Origin: Marinihelvus sp942491555
GTDB taxonomy: Bacteria > Pseudomonadota > Gammaproteobacteria > Xanthomonadales > SZUA-36
Assembly (NCBI GenBank): GCA_942491555.1
Contig: CALOBN010000001.1
Location: 186,001 to 250,000, forward strand
Direction: 5' to 3'
DNA length: 64,000 nt
Both the position numbers and the translations under genes were made by a program. Under the pieces are notes generated by a model. The model saw only the letters and a list, made by a program, of their open reading frames with translations, searched no databases and was not told where the DNA came from. Every line of letters starts with the position of its first letter. Positions within the stretch are counted from its first letter, which is position 1. Of the stretch, positions 1-8,866 are shown one piece after another.

Positions 1-68
1 GTCGGGCCAGTTTCAGACATCGTTGTTACAACCGAATGGGGAATTTGATCACCGACCTTTATGGACAT
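1..68 (-). CDS. Prx5-family peroxiredoxin, N-terminal fragment
   Basis: Only the first 22 complete codons lie in the window; the gene continues past base 1. The translation begins MSIKVGDQIPHSVVTTMSET and then GP, which resembles the start of Prx5/redoxin-type thiol peroxidases (the IKVGD.IP opening). These reduce hydroperoxides in the cytoplasm. An AGGAG Shine-Dalgarno sequence sits about 7 bases before the ATG, which supports the start. The catalytic cysteine would lie outside the window, so the family call rests on the N-terminus alone. It follows the response regulator on the same strand. Confidence 0.6.
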   Translation of the reverse strand, partial: MSIKVGDQIPHSVVTTMSETGP

Positions 69-159
69 TTTGGACTCCTGATTGTTTTGCTGATGGGTTA
101 GGTACCGGGGCACTGACCATGCAACTGTCAGTATGAAAAATCACAATTTGATGGCAGGA

Positions 160-165
160 ATTATA
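160..165 (-). promoter_or_regulatory. Candidate -10 box for the peroxiredoxin gene
   Basis: On the minus strand these bases read TATAAT, a perfect -10 hexamer, about 90 bases before the peroxiredoxin ATG. I see no good -35 at 16-18 bases upstream, so an activator or an extended element would be needed. The rest of 69-300 shows no gene that I can support. Confidence 0.3.
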
Positions 166-286
166 GGCTTTTGGTGTCAGCAGGACGTGACGTTGACGAA
201 CGTAATCAAGCGTAGATGTGGAAATGCTCAGGGGAAATGTTTGGGGGGCAGAAAACCGCACGTCGCTGGACGCGTCACGCGACTTG

Positions 287-309
287 GCAGCCTGAGCGAG
301 TCAGGCTGC
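287..309 (-). terminator. Hairpin over the end of the response regulator gene
   Basis: A perfect 9-bp inverted repeat (GCAGCCTGA / TCAGGCTGC) with a 5-base loop. The second arm contains the stop codon of the response regulator at 301-303. No U-tract follows on the minus strand, so it is either a weak terminator or an mRNA 3'-end stabiliser. Confidence 0.35.
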
Positions 310-666
310 GAAGATTTTATCTATCGCCAGGTCGAGTTGCCCGGAACTTACGGGCTTGGTCACGTAGCCGGCTGCGCCGAGTCGCATTCCCCAGATCTTG
401 TCGCTGTCCGCACTGCGCGAACTGACGAAGATCACCGGGATCCGCGTGGTTGAGGGATCACGAGCCAGGGATCGCTTGGCTTCGTACCCACTCATGCCCG
501 GCATCACGATATCCATCAGGATGACGTCGGGCTGTTCCTCTCTGGCTAGCTGGAGTGCCTCTTCACCGTTGTTGGCGGTGAGGGCCTCGTGGCCTTTGGC
601 TTCGACCAGTTTCCTCAGTTTGAAGCGATAAATCTGCGAATCATCGACTATCAATACTTTGGCCAT
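301..666 (-). CDS. Single-domain response regulator (CheY/PilH-like)
   Basis: A 121-residue protein made only of a receiver domain. The acidic pair is D8-D9, the phospho-acceptor is D52 in the LMDIVMPGMSG motif, the switch serine is S82/S83, and the conserved lysine is K104 in TKP. It has no output domain, so it should act by protein contact, as CheY, PilG/PilH or Spo0F-like proteins do. No histidine kinase, pilus or chemotaxis gene lies beside it, so its partner cannot be inferred. ATG start; the product begins MAKVLIVDDS, normal for the family. Confidence 0.9.
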   Translation of the reverse strand: MAKVLIVDDSQIYRFKLRKLVEAKGHEALTANNGEEALQLAREEQPDVILMDIVMPGMSGYEAKRSLARDPSTTRIPVIFVSSRSADSDKIWGMRLGAAGYVTKPVSSGQLDLAIDKIFAA

Positions 667-753
667 ATTCGAGCCTTTTGTTGTAATACTTACAGGGGTA
701 GGGTGAGTATGCCCTACATTTCAGTCATTTGGAAGAACTTTCGCTAAATCACA

Positions 754-1767
<1,014 letters not shown>

Positions 1768-1828
1768 GAGCGCTCCGCAATCGTAACAGCGCTAGATGAT
1801 ATCAGCTGATTGGTGAATTCGGCATAGC

Positions 1829-1853
1829 GTGTGGCCTGAATTTCAGACCACAC
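1829..1853 (-). terminator. Hairpin downstream of lpdA
   Basis: GTGTGG pairs with CCACAC around an inner CTG/CAG, separated by one mismatch and a 5-base loop. It lies 28-52 bases past the lpdA stop, where an operon terminator is expected. There is no clear U-run, so Rho-independent termination is uncertain. Confidence 0.35.
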
Positions 1854-1880
1854 CCATAATTAACAGAACCCGGACGTTGC

Positions 1881-3308
1881 TTAGTTTGCGCGGTGAATGG
1901 CCCGGCCGTCCAGGTGCAGGGCGGCCTCATGAACCGCCTCGGACATGGTCGGGTGAGCATGAACGATACGTGCCAGGTCTTCGGCTGAGCCGTGAAACTC
2001 CATGGTGACAACGCACTCTGCGATCAGTTCAGAGGCTGAGGCGCCCACGATATGCACCCCCAGAAGTTCATCGGTTTGCGCCTCACTAATGACCTTGACC
2101 ATGCCGTCGGTGTTGCCGCTGGCCAGCGCCCGCCCGGTTGCCGCAAACGGGAAGGTGCCGACCTTGTAGTCAACACCTTCGGCTTTAAGCTGGGTTTCAG
2201 TCTTGCCCACCCAGGCAATTTCCGGGTCTGTGTAGATGACCCAGGGCACCGTGTCGAAATGGATATGGGCCGGCTTGCCGGCAATCATTTCAGCCACGGC
2301 AATGCCTTCTTCAGAGGCTTTGTGGGCAAGCATGGGACCACGCACGCAATCTCCAACGGCCCAGACGTTTTCAGCCGTGGTTTCAGAGTTCTCGTTAACC
2401 TCGATCTGGCCACGGTCGGTTAATTTGACACCGCTATCGTCTGCCAGCAAACCGTCCGTATAGGCCCGGCGCCCGACGGCTACCAGGAGGCGGTCAAAGC
2501 TGAGTGTGCTCTCGCCGTCCTTGTCTTCAATGGTGACCTCAACCTTGCCCTTTTTGACCTTGGCGCCTTTGACCAGGGTGCCCATGCGGATATCCAGACC
2601 CTGCTTTTTGAACAGACGCTGGGACAGCCTGGCAATATCCGGATCGGTCGCAGCCAGGAACTCCGGCAGGGCTTCCAGCAAGGTGACTTTTGAGCCCAGC
2701 CAGTTCCACACCGAGCCCAGTTCCAGGCCGATAACGCCGGCACCAATGACACCCAGGGTTTCCGGCGTCTCGGAAAACTCCAGTGCCCCGATGTTGTCAA
2801 CGATGTATTTGCCGTCAAACTCCACATTCGGTATCGCAATGGGCACGGAACCGGAGGCGAGTATGACGTTCCCGGCTTGCAGCGTGACGGGTTCACCGCC
2901 GTCGGCCGGAGCGACCTCGATGCGACGACCCGCGTGCAGGGTGCCGGTGCCATGGAAAGAGGTAATGTTGTTGGCCTTGAACAACATGCTCACGCCACCG
3001 GTGAGTTGCTTGACGATGCCATCCTTGCGTTTGAGCATCTGGCCGATGTCCATGTTCACATCAGTGGCGCTGATTCCATGGCTGGCATAGTCATGCTGCA
3101 CGTGGTGAAAATGCTTGCTCGAATCGAGCAGCGCCTTGGAAGGGATACAACCGACGTTGAGGCAGGTGCCCCCCAGGGCCAGCTTGCCATCTTTGCCGAC
3201 CCACTTCTCCACGCAGGCGGTTTTCAAACCGAGTTGCGCAGCGCGAATGGCGGCTACGTAGCCACCCGGTCCGCCCCCGATTACTACGACATCAAATTCT
3301 TCAGCCAT
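1881..3308 (-). CDS. lpdA: Dihydrolipoyl dehydrogenase (E3)
   Basis: A 475-residue FAD flavoprotein that reoxidises dihydrolipoamide with NAD+ in 2-oxoacid dehydrogenase complexes. The N-terminal FAD site GGGPGGYVAA is at 11-20. The redox cysteines are C49 and C54 in GGTCLNVGCIPSK, the NAD-binding GAGVIGLELGSVW is near 188, and the C-terminal HAHPTMSEAVHEA motif carries the His-Glu base. It is the third gene of sucA-sucB-lpdA, so it probably serves the 2-oxoglutarate complex, though E3 is often shared. The 106-base gap to sucB contains no gene. Confidence 0.97.
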   Translation of the reverse strand: MAEEFDVVVIGGGPGGYVAAIRAAQLGLKTACVEKWVGKDGKLALGGTCLNVGCIPSKALLDSSKHFHHVQHDYASHGISATDVNMDIGQMLKRKDGIVKQLTGGVSMLFKANNITSFHGTGTLHAGRRIEVAPADGGEPVTLQAGNVILASGSVPIAIPNVEFDGKYIVDNIGALEFSETPETLGVIGAGVIGLELGSVWNWLGSKVTLLEALPEFLAATDPDIARLSQRLFKKQGLDIRMGTLVKGAKVKKGKVEVTIEDKDGESTLSFDRLLVAVGRRAYTDGLLADDSGVKLTDRGQIEVNENSETTAENVWAVGDCVRGPMLAHKASEEGIAVAEMIAGKPAHIHFDTVPWVIYTDPEIAWVGKTETQLKAEGVDYKVGTFPFAATGRALASGNTDGMVKVISEAQTDELLGVHIVGASASELIAECVVTMEFHGSAEDLARIVHAHPTMSEAVHEAALHLDGRAIHRAN

Positions 3309-3414
3309 GATTAAGTCCTGCTGTTTGGTTCTGGAGCGCAGCCGGCAACAGGCCGCTTGCGCTCACGAAATGTTCAAAAGCCCCGGATTTAAAAAACCCG
3401 GCCTGAAGCAATTC

Positions 3415-4602
3415 TTAAAGGCTCAAAAGCATGCGCGCAGGGTCCTCCAGCGCGTGCTTGACGGCCATCAGGAACTGCACCGAATCTTTGCCATCAATGA
3501 TGCGATGGTCGTAGCTCAGGGCCAGGTACATGATGGGGCGCACGACAATATCGCCATCGACCACCACCGGGCGGTCCTTGATGTTATGCATGCCAAGGAT
3601 GGCACTTTGCGGCGGGTTGATCAGCGGCGTGGAGAGCATCGACCCAAAGGTGCCACCGTTGGTGATTGAGAAGGTTCCACCCTGCAGGTCATCCAGGCTC
3701 ATGGTGCCCTCGCGGGCCTGGGTCGCATAGTTGCGAATACCGGCTTCGATCTCGGCCAGGCTCATGCTTTCAGCGTTGCGCAGTACCGGCACCATGAGTC
3801 CGCGCTCGGTTGAGACAGCAATACCGATATCCATGTAGCCGTGGTAAACAATTTCGTCACCGTCCAGAGAAGCATTGACCACGGGAAACTTCGACAAACC
3901 GTCACATACCGCCTTGACGAAGAATGACATGAGTCCCAGTTTGACGCCGTGGGTAGCCTGGAAGTCTTCCTTGTAGCGGGCGCGGAGCGCCTGGACGGCA
4001 TGCAGGTCAACTTCCTGGAAGGAGGTAAGGATCGCCGCCGTGTTCTGCGCTTCTTTCAGGCGCCTGGCGATCGTCGAACGCAAGCGGGTCATTTTGACGC
4101 GCTCTTCCGACCGTGATCCTGTCGGGCCGCCACCTTTGACGTAGTTCACGACATCGCTCTTGGTCAGGCGGCCACCGCGACCGCTCGCTGGAACCTCGGC
4201 CGGGTCAACGCCTTCTTCCTCCACAATACGCCGTGTGGCAGGGCTTAGCTTGCTGGTATCGCCCTGGGGTTTGCTTTGCTTCTCAACGGCGTCGCTGGCC
4301 GGTTTGGGCTGTTTCGGTTCTGCGTCCGCCGGTTTTTCACTCGCCGCCGGCGCATCCTCTACATCGCCTTCTTCGATGACTCCGAGAACCTCGTCACTGG
4401 TAACGGTCGCGCCACTGTCACTGACAATCTCCTTGAGAACACCATTAACCGGTGAAGGCACTTCGAGAACCACCTTGTCGGTTTCCAGGTCTACGAGGTT
4501 TTCATCGCGACGTACCGTATCTCCGGGCTTTTTATGCCAGGCCGCAACGGTGGCGTCGGCGACGGATTCCGGCAGGACGGGAACTTTAATCTCTGTGCTC
4601 AT
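3415..4602 (-). CDS. sucB: Dihydrolipoyllysine succinyltransferase (2-oxoglutarate dehydrogenase E2)
   Basis: A 395-residue E2 core protein. It has one lipoyl domain (residues 1-75) with the lipoylated lysine K43 in ETDKVVLEV. An Ala/Pro/Lys-rich linker follows at 78-112, then a peripheral subunit-binding domain at about 113-152. The catalytic domain ends with DHRIIDGKDSVQF, where H366 and D370 are the expected catalytic residues. A single lipoyl domain and position between sucA and lpdA point to the succinyl rather than the acetyl enzyme. The 24-mer core passes succinyl groups to CoA in the TCA cycle. Confidence 0.96.
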   Translation of the reverse strand: MSTEIKVPVLPESVADATVAAWHKKPGDTVRRDENLVDLETDKVVLEVPSPVNGVLKEIVSDSGATVTSDEVLGVIEEGDVEDAPAASEKPADAEPKQPKPASDAVEKQSKPQGDTSKLSPATRRIVEEEGVDPAEVPASGRGGRLTKSDVVNYVKGGGPTGSRSEERVKMTRLRSTIARRLKEAQNTAAILTSFQEVDLHAVQALRARYKEDFQATHGVKLGLMSFFVKAVCDGLSKFPVVNASLDGDEIVYHGYMDIGIAVSTERGLMVPVLRNAESMSLAEIEAGIRNYATQAREGTMSLDDLQGGTFSITNGGTFGSMLSTPLINPPQSAILGMHNIKDRPVVVDGDIVVRPIMYLALSYDHRIIDGKDSVQFLMAVKHALEDPARMLLSL

Positions 4603-4654
4603 GGTGATCCTCTGATCGATCGTTACTAAATTAGGTTCTGGAAAACAGGGTTCA

Positions 4655-4688
4655 GCTGCCCGGCGCTGCTTATTCAGCGCCGGGCAGC
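4655..4688. other. Strong intergenic hairpin between sucA and sucB
   Basis: A perfect 14-bp inverted repeat (GCTGCCCGGCGCTG and its complement) with a 6-base loop, in the 121-base sucA-sucB gap. No U-tract adjoins it on the minus strand. Inside an operon it is more likely an mRNA processing or stabilising element, or a partial terminator, than a full stop. I found no second copy of this arm in the window. Confidence 0.6.
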
Positions 4689-4723
4689 AGTGCGTTCATG
4701 GCGTTGTATCGGGCAGCATCGTA

Positions 4724-7543
4724 TTAGTCTGCCTGGCCTTTACCGAAGGTGAGTGCGTCATCAACCAGCTTTTCCTGCTCCGCAACATGCACCGAAAAAT
4801 AGCCTGTTGCCGGAGAAGGCGAGCGACGCCGTCCGACGTAAAAGAGCCTCTTGCCCTTACCCGCCTGCTCCCGGAGGTGATGGCGGATCTGGTACCACGC
4901 GCCCTGGTTTTTAGGCTCTTCCTGGCACCAGACAACTTCTTCAAGCGCCGGATATCGGTTCAGCACCTCGAGCAATTCACGATCCGGGAAAGGGTGCAGC
5001 TGCTCTACCCGGATCAGGGTTACGTCATCAAGTTTCTTATCATCACGCTGGCTGTCGAGGTCATAAAACACTTTGCCGGCACACAGTACGGCGCGCTTGA
5101 CGCCTTTGGGTTTCTTAATCTTGCGGTCGTCAATCACCAGCTGGAAGCGGCCGGTTTCGATCAGGTCCAGATCCGAGGTTGACGCCTTATTGCGCAGCAG
5201 GCTTTTGGGCATCATCACAACCAGCGGCTTGCGCGTAGGTTGTAACATCTGGCGGCGAATCATGTGAAAAATCTGTGCCGGCGTTGATGGCACGCAGACC
5301 TGCAGATTGCCGAAGGAACACAGCTGCAGGAATCGCTCCAGGCGGGCGCTGGAGTGCTCTGGCCCCTGACCCTCATAACCATGCGGCAGGAACAGTGCCA
5401 GGCCACATAAACGGCCCCATTTGGTCTCGCCTGCAGCGAGGAACTGGTCAATCACCACCTGGGCGCCGTTGGCAAAGTCACCAAACTGTGCCTCCCAGAT
5501 AACCAGTGTCTCCGGTGCGGCTGTTGCATAGCCGTACTCGAAGGCCATCACGGCCTCTTCAGAGAGCAGGGAGTCGATGACTGACACATGCGGTTCGGGA
5601 TTAATGTGCGCCAAAGGCGTATAGGTCCGGCCATCTTCCTGGTTGTGCAATACGGCATGACGGTGGAAAAAGGTGCCGCGACCTGAATCCTGACCGACCA
5701 GTCGCAGACTGTGGCCCTGATCGATCAGCGTGGCATAGGCCAGCGTCTCAGCGAATCCCCAGTCCATGAGAAGTTCGCCATCACTCATCTTGCGCCGGTC
5801 GTCGATGATACGCTGCACGCGGGCATGGAGCTTGAAGCCGTCTGGCAGTTCCGTCATCCGGCGGGCGAGGCCCACAGCATGGGCTTTGTCGATCCCGGTG
5901 TTGGTTTCAGGCACCACGCCATCGATTTGATAGTCGTGCCAGTTCGCTGCGAATGCATTTTTCCGCGCCGTTGAATCCACGTTCGCAACCTGCTCACCGT
6001 CATCAAGCCTGGCGCGATACTTGTCCATAAGCTTCTGGGCATGACCCGCCTTGATCAGGCCTTCGCGCTCCAGCTGGTCAGCGTACTTGGCCCGGGTGGT
6101 CTTCATGCCGCGGATCTTCTGGTACATCAATGGCTGGGTGGCGGCAGGTTCATCGGCCTCGTTATGGCCGTGCCGGCGATAGCAGACCAGGTCAATCACC
6201 ACATCCCGCTTGAAGCGTTCGCGGAAGTCACAGGCGATTTTCATGACATGGTGAACCGCCTCAGGATCGTCCCCGTTCACATGGAAAATTGGCGCATGCA
6301 CCATTTTCGCAATGGCGGTGCAGTACAAGGTTGAGCGGGCGTCATCCGGATTGCTGATGGTGAAGCCAACCTGGTTGTTGATCACGATATGCAGGGTCCC
6401 GCCAACGGCAAAGCCGCGGGTCTCGGACATCTGGAACAGCTCCATCACCACACCCTGGCCGGCGAAGGCGGCATCGCCATGCATCATGATGGGCATGACC
6501 TGGTCGTGGCTGCTGTCACCGCGGCGCACCTGCCGGGCACGTGCGGAACCCGCCACCACCGGGTTGACGATTTCCAGGTGTGAGGGGTTAAAGGCCATGG
6601 CCATGTGGACGTTGCCGCCCGGTGTTTCGATATCCGAGGCAAACCCCAGGTGGTACTTCACATCGCCCGAACGGCGTGGGTCGTAATCATGCTTGCCTTC
6701 AAACTCATCAAACAGCATCGCGGGTGATTTGCCGAGAATATTGACCAGCACATTCAGCCGACCCCGGTGCGCCATACCCAGCACAACTTCCTTGACCTTG
6801 CGTGATCCGACATGCTGCATCGTTTCATGCAGCAGGGGTATCAGGCTCTCACCGCCTTCCAGGGAGAACCGCTTCTGGCCCACGTAGCGCGTGTGCAGGA
6901 ACTTCTCGAGCCCCTCGGCCGCGGTCAGCATCTCAAGGATGCGGAGCTTTTCTTCCTGGCTGACCTGGTTTTCCCCCCCGCAGCCTTCCAGCCGCTCTTC
7001 CAGCCAGTGGCGCTTGGGGGTGTCGACAATATGCATGAACTCGACACCAATGCTGCCGGTATACACCTTGCGGCAGAGACTGACGATATCGCGCAGTTTC
7101 ATTCGGTCCGGTGCGGCCATCCAGCCGGTGTTGAATTCCCGGTCCAGGTCACTTTCGTCCAGACCGTGAAAGCCTATTTCCAGATCCGGGACCGGCTCGT
7201 GATGGGGTATGCCCAGCGGGTCAATACGGGCATTTTCATGACCGCGTACGCGGTAGGCGCTGATGAGTCGCATGACCCCTGCCTGTTTATAGTCCTCGTA
7301 ACCATCCAGACCGGCCGGCTGGGCGGGCTGCAGACCGGGTCGAAAATTCCGGTATTGCTCCTGAATCTCCAGATGACCCCGCTCTCCTTCCTGGCGGTCG
7401 GGGAGGGATTCGAAGAGTGCACGAAACTGGTCGGGGACCCCGGCCGGGTCATTCAGCCATTCTTCGTAAAAAGCTTCGATGTACGCGGCATTCCCACCAT
7501 TGAATTGAGAACTGTTGTAGAGATCCTGCAGCTTTGCGCTCAC
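4724..7543 (-). CDS. sucA: 2-oxoglutarate dehydrogenase E1 component
   Basis: A 939-residue thiamine-diphosphate enzyme that decarboxylates 2-oxoglutarate and succinylates the lipoyl arm of SucB. The N-terminal SQFNGGNAAYIEAFYEEWL segment is the usual E2-binding start of OdhA/SucA. VLGMAHRGRLNVLVN, HLGFASDIETPGG and FHVNGDDPEAV are hallmark E1o motifs, and the C-terminal transketolase-like half has FLPHGYEGQGPEHSSARLER. Length is normal (E. coli 933). First gene of sucA-sucB-lpdA; regulatory candidates lie in the 187 bases upstream. Confidence 0.98.
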   Translation of the reverse strand: MSAKLQDLYNSSQFNGGNAAYIEAFYEEWLNDPAGVPDQFRALFESLPDRQEGERGHLEIQEQYRNFRPGLQPAQPAGLDGYEDYKQAGVMRLISAYRVRGHENARIDPLGIPHHEPVPDLEIGFHGLDESDLDREFNTGWMAAPDRMKLRDIVSLCRKVYTGSIGVEFMHIVDTPKRHWLEERLEGCGGENQVSQEEKLRILEMLTAAEGLEKFLHTRYVGQKRFSLEGGESLIPLLHETMQHVGSRKVKEVVLGMAHRGRLNVLVNILGKSPAMLFDEFEGKHDYDPRRSGDVKYHLGFASDIETPGGNVHMAMAFNPSHLEIVNPVVAGSARARQVRRGDSSHDQVMPIMMHGDAAFAGQGVVMELFQMSETRGFAVGGTLHIVINNQVGFTISNPDDARSTLYCTAIAKMVHAPIFHVNGDDPEAVHHVMKIACDFRERFKRDVVIDLVCYRRHGHNEADEPAATQPLMYQKIRGMKTTRAKYADQLEREGLIKAGHAQKLMDKYRARLDDGEQVANVDSTARKNAFAANWHDYQIDGVVPETNTGIDKAHAVGLARRMTELPDGFKLHARVQRIIDDRRKMSDGELLMDWGFAETLAYATLIDQGHSLRLVGQDSGRGTFFHRHAVLHNQEDGRTYTPLAHINPEPHVSVIDSLLSEEAVMAFEYGYATAAPETLVIWEAQFGDFANGAQVVIDQFLAAGETKWGRLCGLALFLPHGYEGQGPEHSSARLERFLQLCSFGNLQVCVPSTPAQIFHMIRRQMLQPTRKPLVVMMPKSLLRNKASTSDLDLIETGRFQLVIDDRKIKKPKGVKRAVLCAGKVFYDLDSQRDDKKLDDVTLIRVEQLHPFPDRELLEVLNRYPALEEVVWCQEEPKNQGAWYQIRHHLREQAGKGKRLFYVGRRRSPSPATGYFSVHVAEQEKLVDDALTFGKGQAD

Positions 7544-7575
7544 GCTATGACCCGTGTTGTTAAAAGAAAGAGGTT

Positions 7576-7591
7576 TCTTCCCGCGGGAAGA
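7576..7591. promoter_or_regulatory. 16-bp perfect palindrome in the sucA leader
   Basis: TCTTCCCGCGGGAAGA is its own reverse complement and sits 33 bases upstream of the sucA ATG, downstream of the likely -10 at 7634-7639. It could be a repressor operator or form a short hairpin in the mRNA leader. I do not recognise the binding protein. Confidence 0.4.
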
Positions 7592-7633
7592 TGCGACACA
7601 CCCTGTATGGGCTGGGAAGTGGCGCGGGCGGTC

Positions 7634-7639
7634 ATTATA
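7634..7639 (-). promoter_or_regulatory. Likely -10 box of the sucAB-lpdA promoter
   Basis: On the minus strand the bases read TATAAT. A start would fall near 7627, giving a leader of about 84 bases. The -35 region (about 7656-7663) is AT-rich but far from TTGACA, which fits an activator-dependent promoter. Confidence 0.5.
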
Positions 7640-7662
7640 ACGGTTTGAAAACAGGAATAAAG

Positions 7663-7687
7663 AAAAAAGGCCTGTGATATATCACAG
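7663..7687 (-). terminator. Rho-independent terminator of purB-roxA, containing a 16-bp palindrome
   Basis: On the minus strand CTGTGA-TATA-TCACAG forms a 6-bp stem with a 4-base loop, followed by GGCC and a run of six T (complement of 7663-7668). It is 44 bases past the roxA stop. The same 16 bases (7672-7687) are a perfect palindrome centred about 52 bases upstream of the predicted sucA start, so they may also serve as a regulator site. The half-sites TGTGA/TCACA resemble CRP sites, but the spacer is 4 rather than 6 bases. Confidence 0.55.
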
Positions 7688-7730
7688 ATGATTTTCGTGT
7701 TTGTGCAATTAACTGCGCAGGTTTCCAGAC

Positions 7731-8864
7731 TTAGTTCTGAATCAGAATTTGACCGCTGCTCAGCAGGGCGGTCATTACCTTCCGGTCCTGATTTGTCAAA
7801 GGCGGAGCAATCTTCAGCGTGCCCGGCGCGCAAATACTTTCGGCAAGTAATGGGCTGCATTTGTGGGCCTGCCCGGAGACATAAAGCAGTGCTTGATCAT
7901 CCGGCTGCCTGACCCAGGCGGCTCTTGCCCATGGGTGACGTTGCAGAGCGATCTCACCGTTCAATGCCAGACTGATCTTTTCCCGCGAGATTGGCGTGGG
8001 CCCGGCTGTTGGCTCATGGGCCTGGCGGTAGCGGCTTAGAAATCCGGCAAGAAAGTCTGCAAATTGCGACTCATCATTGAGGCTGCTGGCGACTTGCTCG
8101 CGAAACCGATGTTGTTCCCCGGGCGAAATTTCCCCCGCTACCGGCCACGCCTGCAGAGGCGGGTCTGTATAGCGCCCGCCGTTATCATCCCGTTGCGCCA
8201 GCCACTCACCCAGCGCCATGGCCAGGTCAGCCGTACCGGGTGCACGGAAACCGATGGAATAGGTCAGGCAGGGGTCCAGTGCAATGCCATGGTGAGCTAC
8301 GCCGGGCGGAAGGTATAACATGTCGCCTGGTTCCAGCACCCAATCGCGCTCTGCGGCGAAATTACTCAGCATGTCGATGGGTACATCATCGCGGCCAAGC
8401 CAGGGACCGTTCTCGGAAATCCACCAATGACGGCGCCCCTCGACCTGCAGCAGAAAAACGTCGTATTGATCGACATGTGGACCAACGGAGCCGCCCGGAG
8501 CAGCAAAGGAGACCATCAGGTCGTCCAGTCGCCAGCTGGGCAAAAAGCGGAACCGGTCCAGCAATGCCTGCAATGGCGGGTAGTGTTTTTCGACATCCTG
8601 CACCAGCAAGGTCCAGTTGCTGTCACCCAGTCCGGCAAAATCAGATTCGTCGAACGGGCCGTGCGCCAGCGTCCATTGATCGTTCTGGTCCGGGCCGTGG
8701 ATCAGGCGGGATTCGGCGAGTGGCTCACAAGCCAGCCCGGCGAGATCATCACCGTCCAACGGGGACTCGAAGTCGGCGAGTACGCCGCGCAACAAACACG
8801 GCTTACGTTGCCAGTAATCGCGCAGAAATGTCTGAACATCCAGGTCGCCCAGGGGCGTTTGCAT
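7731..8864 (-). CDS. roxA: JmjC-type ribosomal protein arginine hydroxylase (RoxA/YcfD family)
   Basis: A 377-residue 2-oxoglutarate/Fe(II) oxygenase of the cupin-4 family. Iron ligands are visible as H130 and D132 in GPHVDQYDVF and H191 (or H192) in LPPGVAHHGIA, close to the E. coli YcfD positions. YcfD hydroxylates an arginine of ribosomal protein L16. The C-terminal half (about 200-377) matches the dimerisation/winged-helix part of the family. It starts 2 bases after the purB stop, so the two are cotranscribed. Function is assigned by family; the substrate is inferred. Confidence 0.87.
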   Translation of the reverse strand: MQTPLGDLDVQTFLRDYWQRKPCLLRGVLADFESPLDGDDLAGLACEPLAESRLIHGPDQNDQWTLAHGPFDESDFAGLGDSNWTLLVQDVEKHYPPLQALLDRFRFLPSWRLDDLMVSFAAPGGSVGPHVDQYDVFLLQVEGRRHWWISENGPWLGRDDVPIDMLSNFAAERDWVLEPGDMLYLPPGVAHHGIALDPCLTYSIGFRAPGTADLAMALGEWLAQRDDNGGRYTDPPLQAWPVAGEISPGEQHRFREQVASSLNDESQFADFLAGFLSRYRQAHEPTAGPTPISREKISLALNGEIALQRHPWARAAWVRQPDDQALLYVSGQAHKCSPLLAESICAPGTLKIAPPLTNQDRKVMTALLSSGQILIQN

Positions 8865-8866
8865 GT

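Noticed and set aside
49..261. 70-residue minus-strand frame
   Set aside because: Wrong frame over the peroxiredoxin start, no ribosome site.
133..453. 106-residue plus-strand frame at the left edge
   Set aside because: Overlaps the response regulator end antisense and has no recognisable features.
3309..3414. Terminator in the sucB-lpdA gap
   Set aside because: The CCGG-containing arms do not pair cleanly (bulge needed), so not called.
7672..7687. CRP/Vfr site in front of sucA
   Set aside because: TGTGA and TCACA are separated by 4 bases rather than the 6 needed; retained only as an unidentified palindrome and terminator stem.
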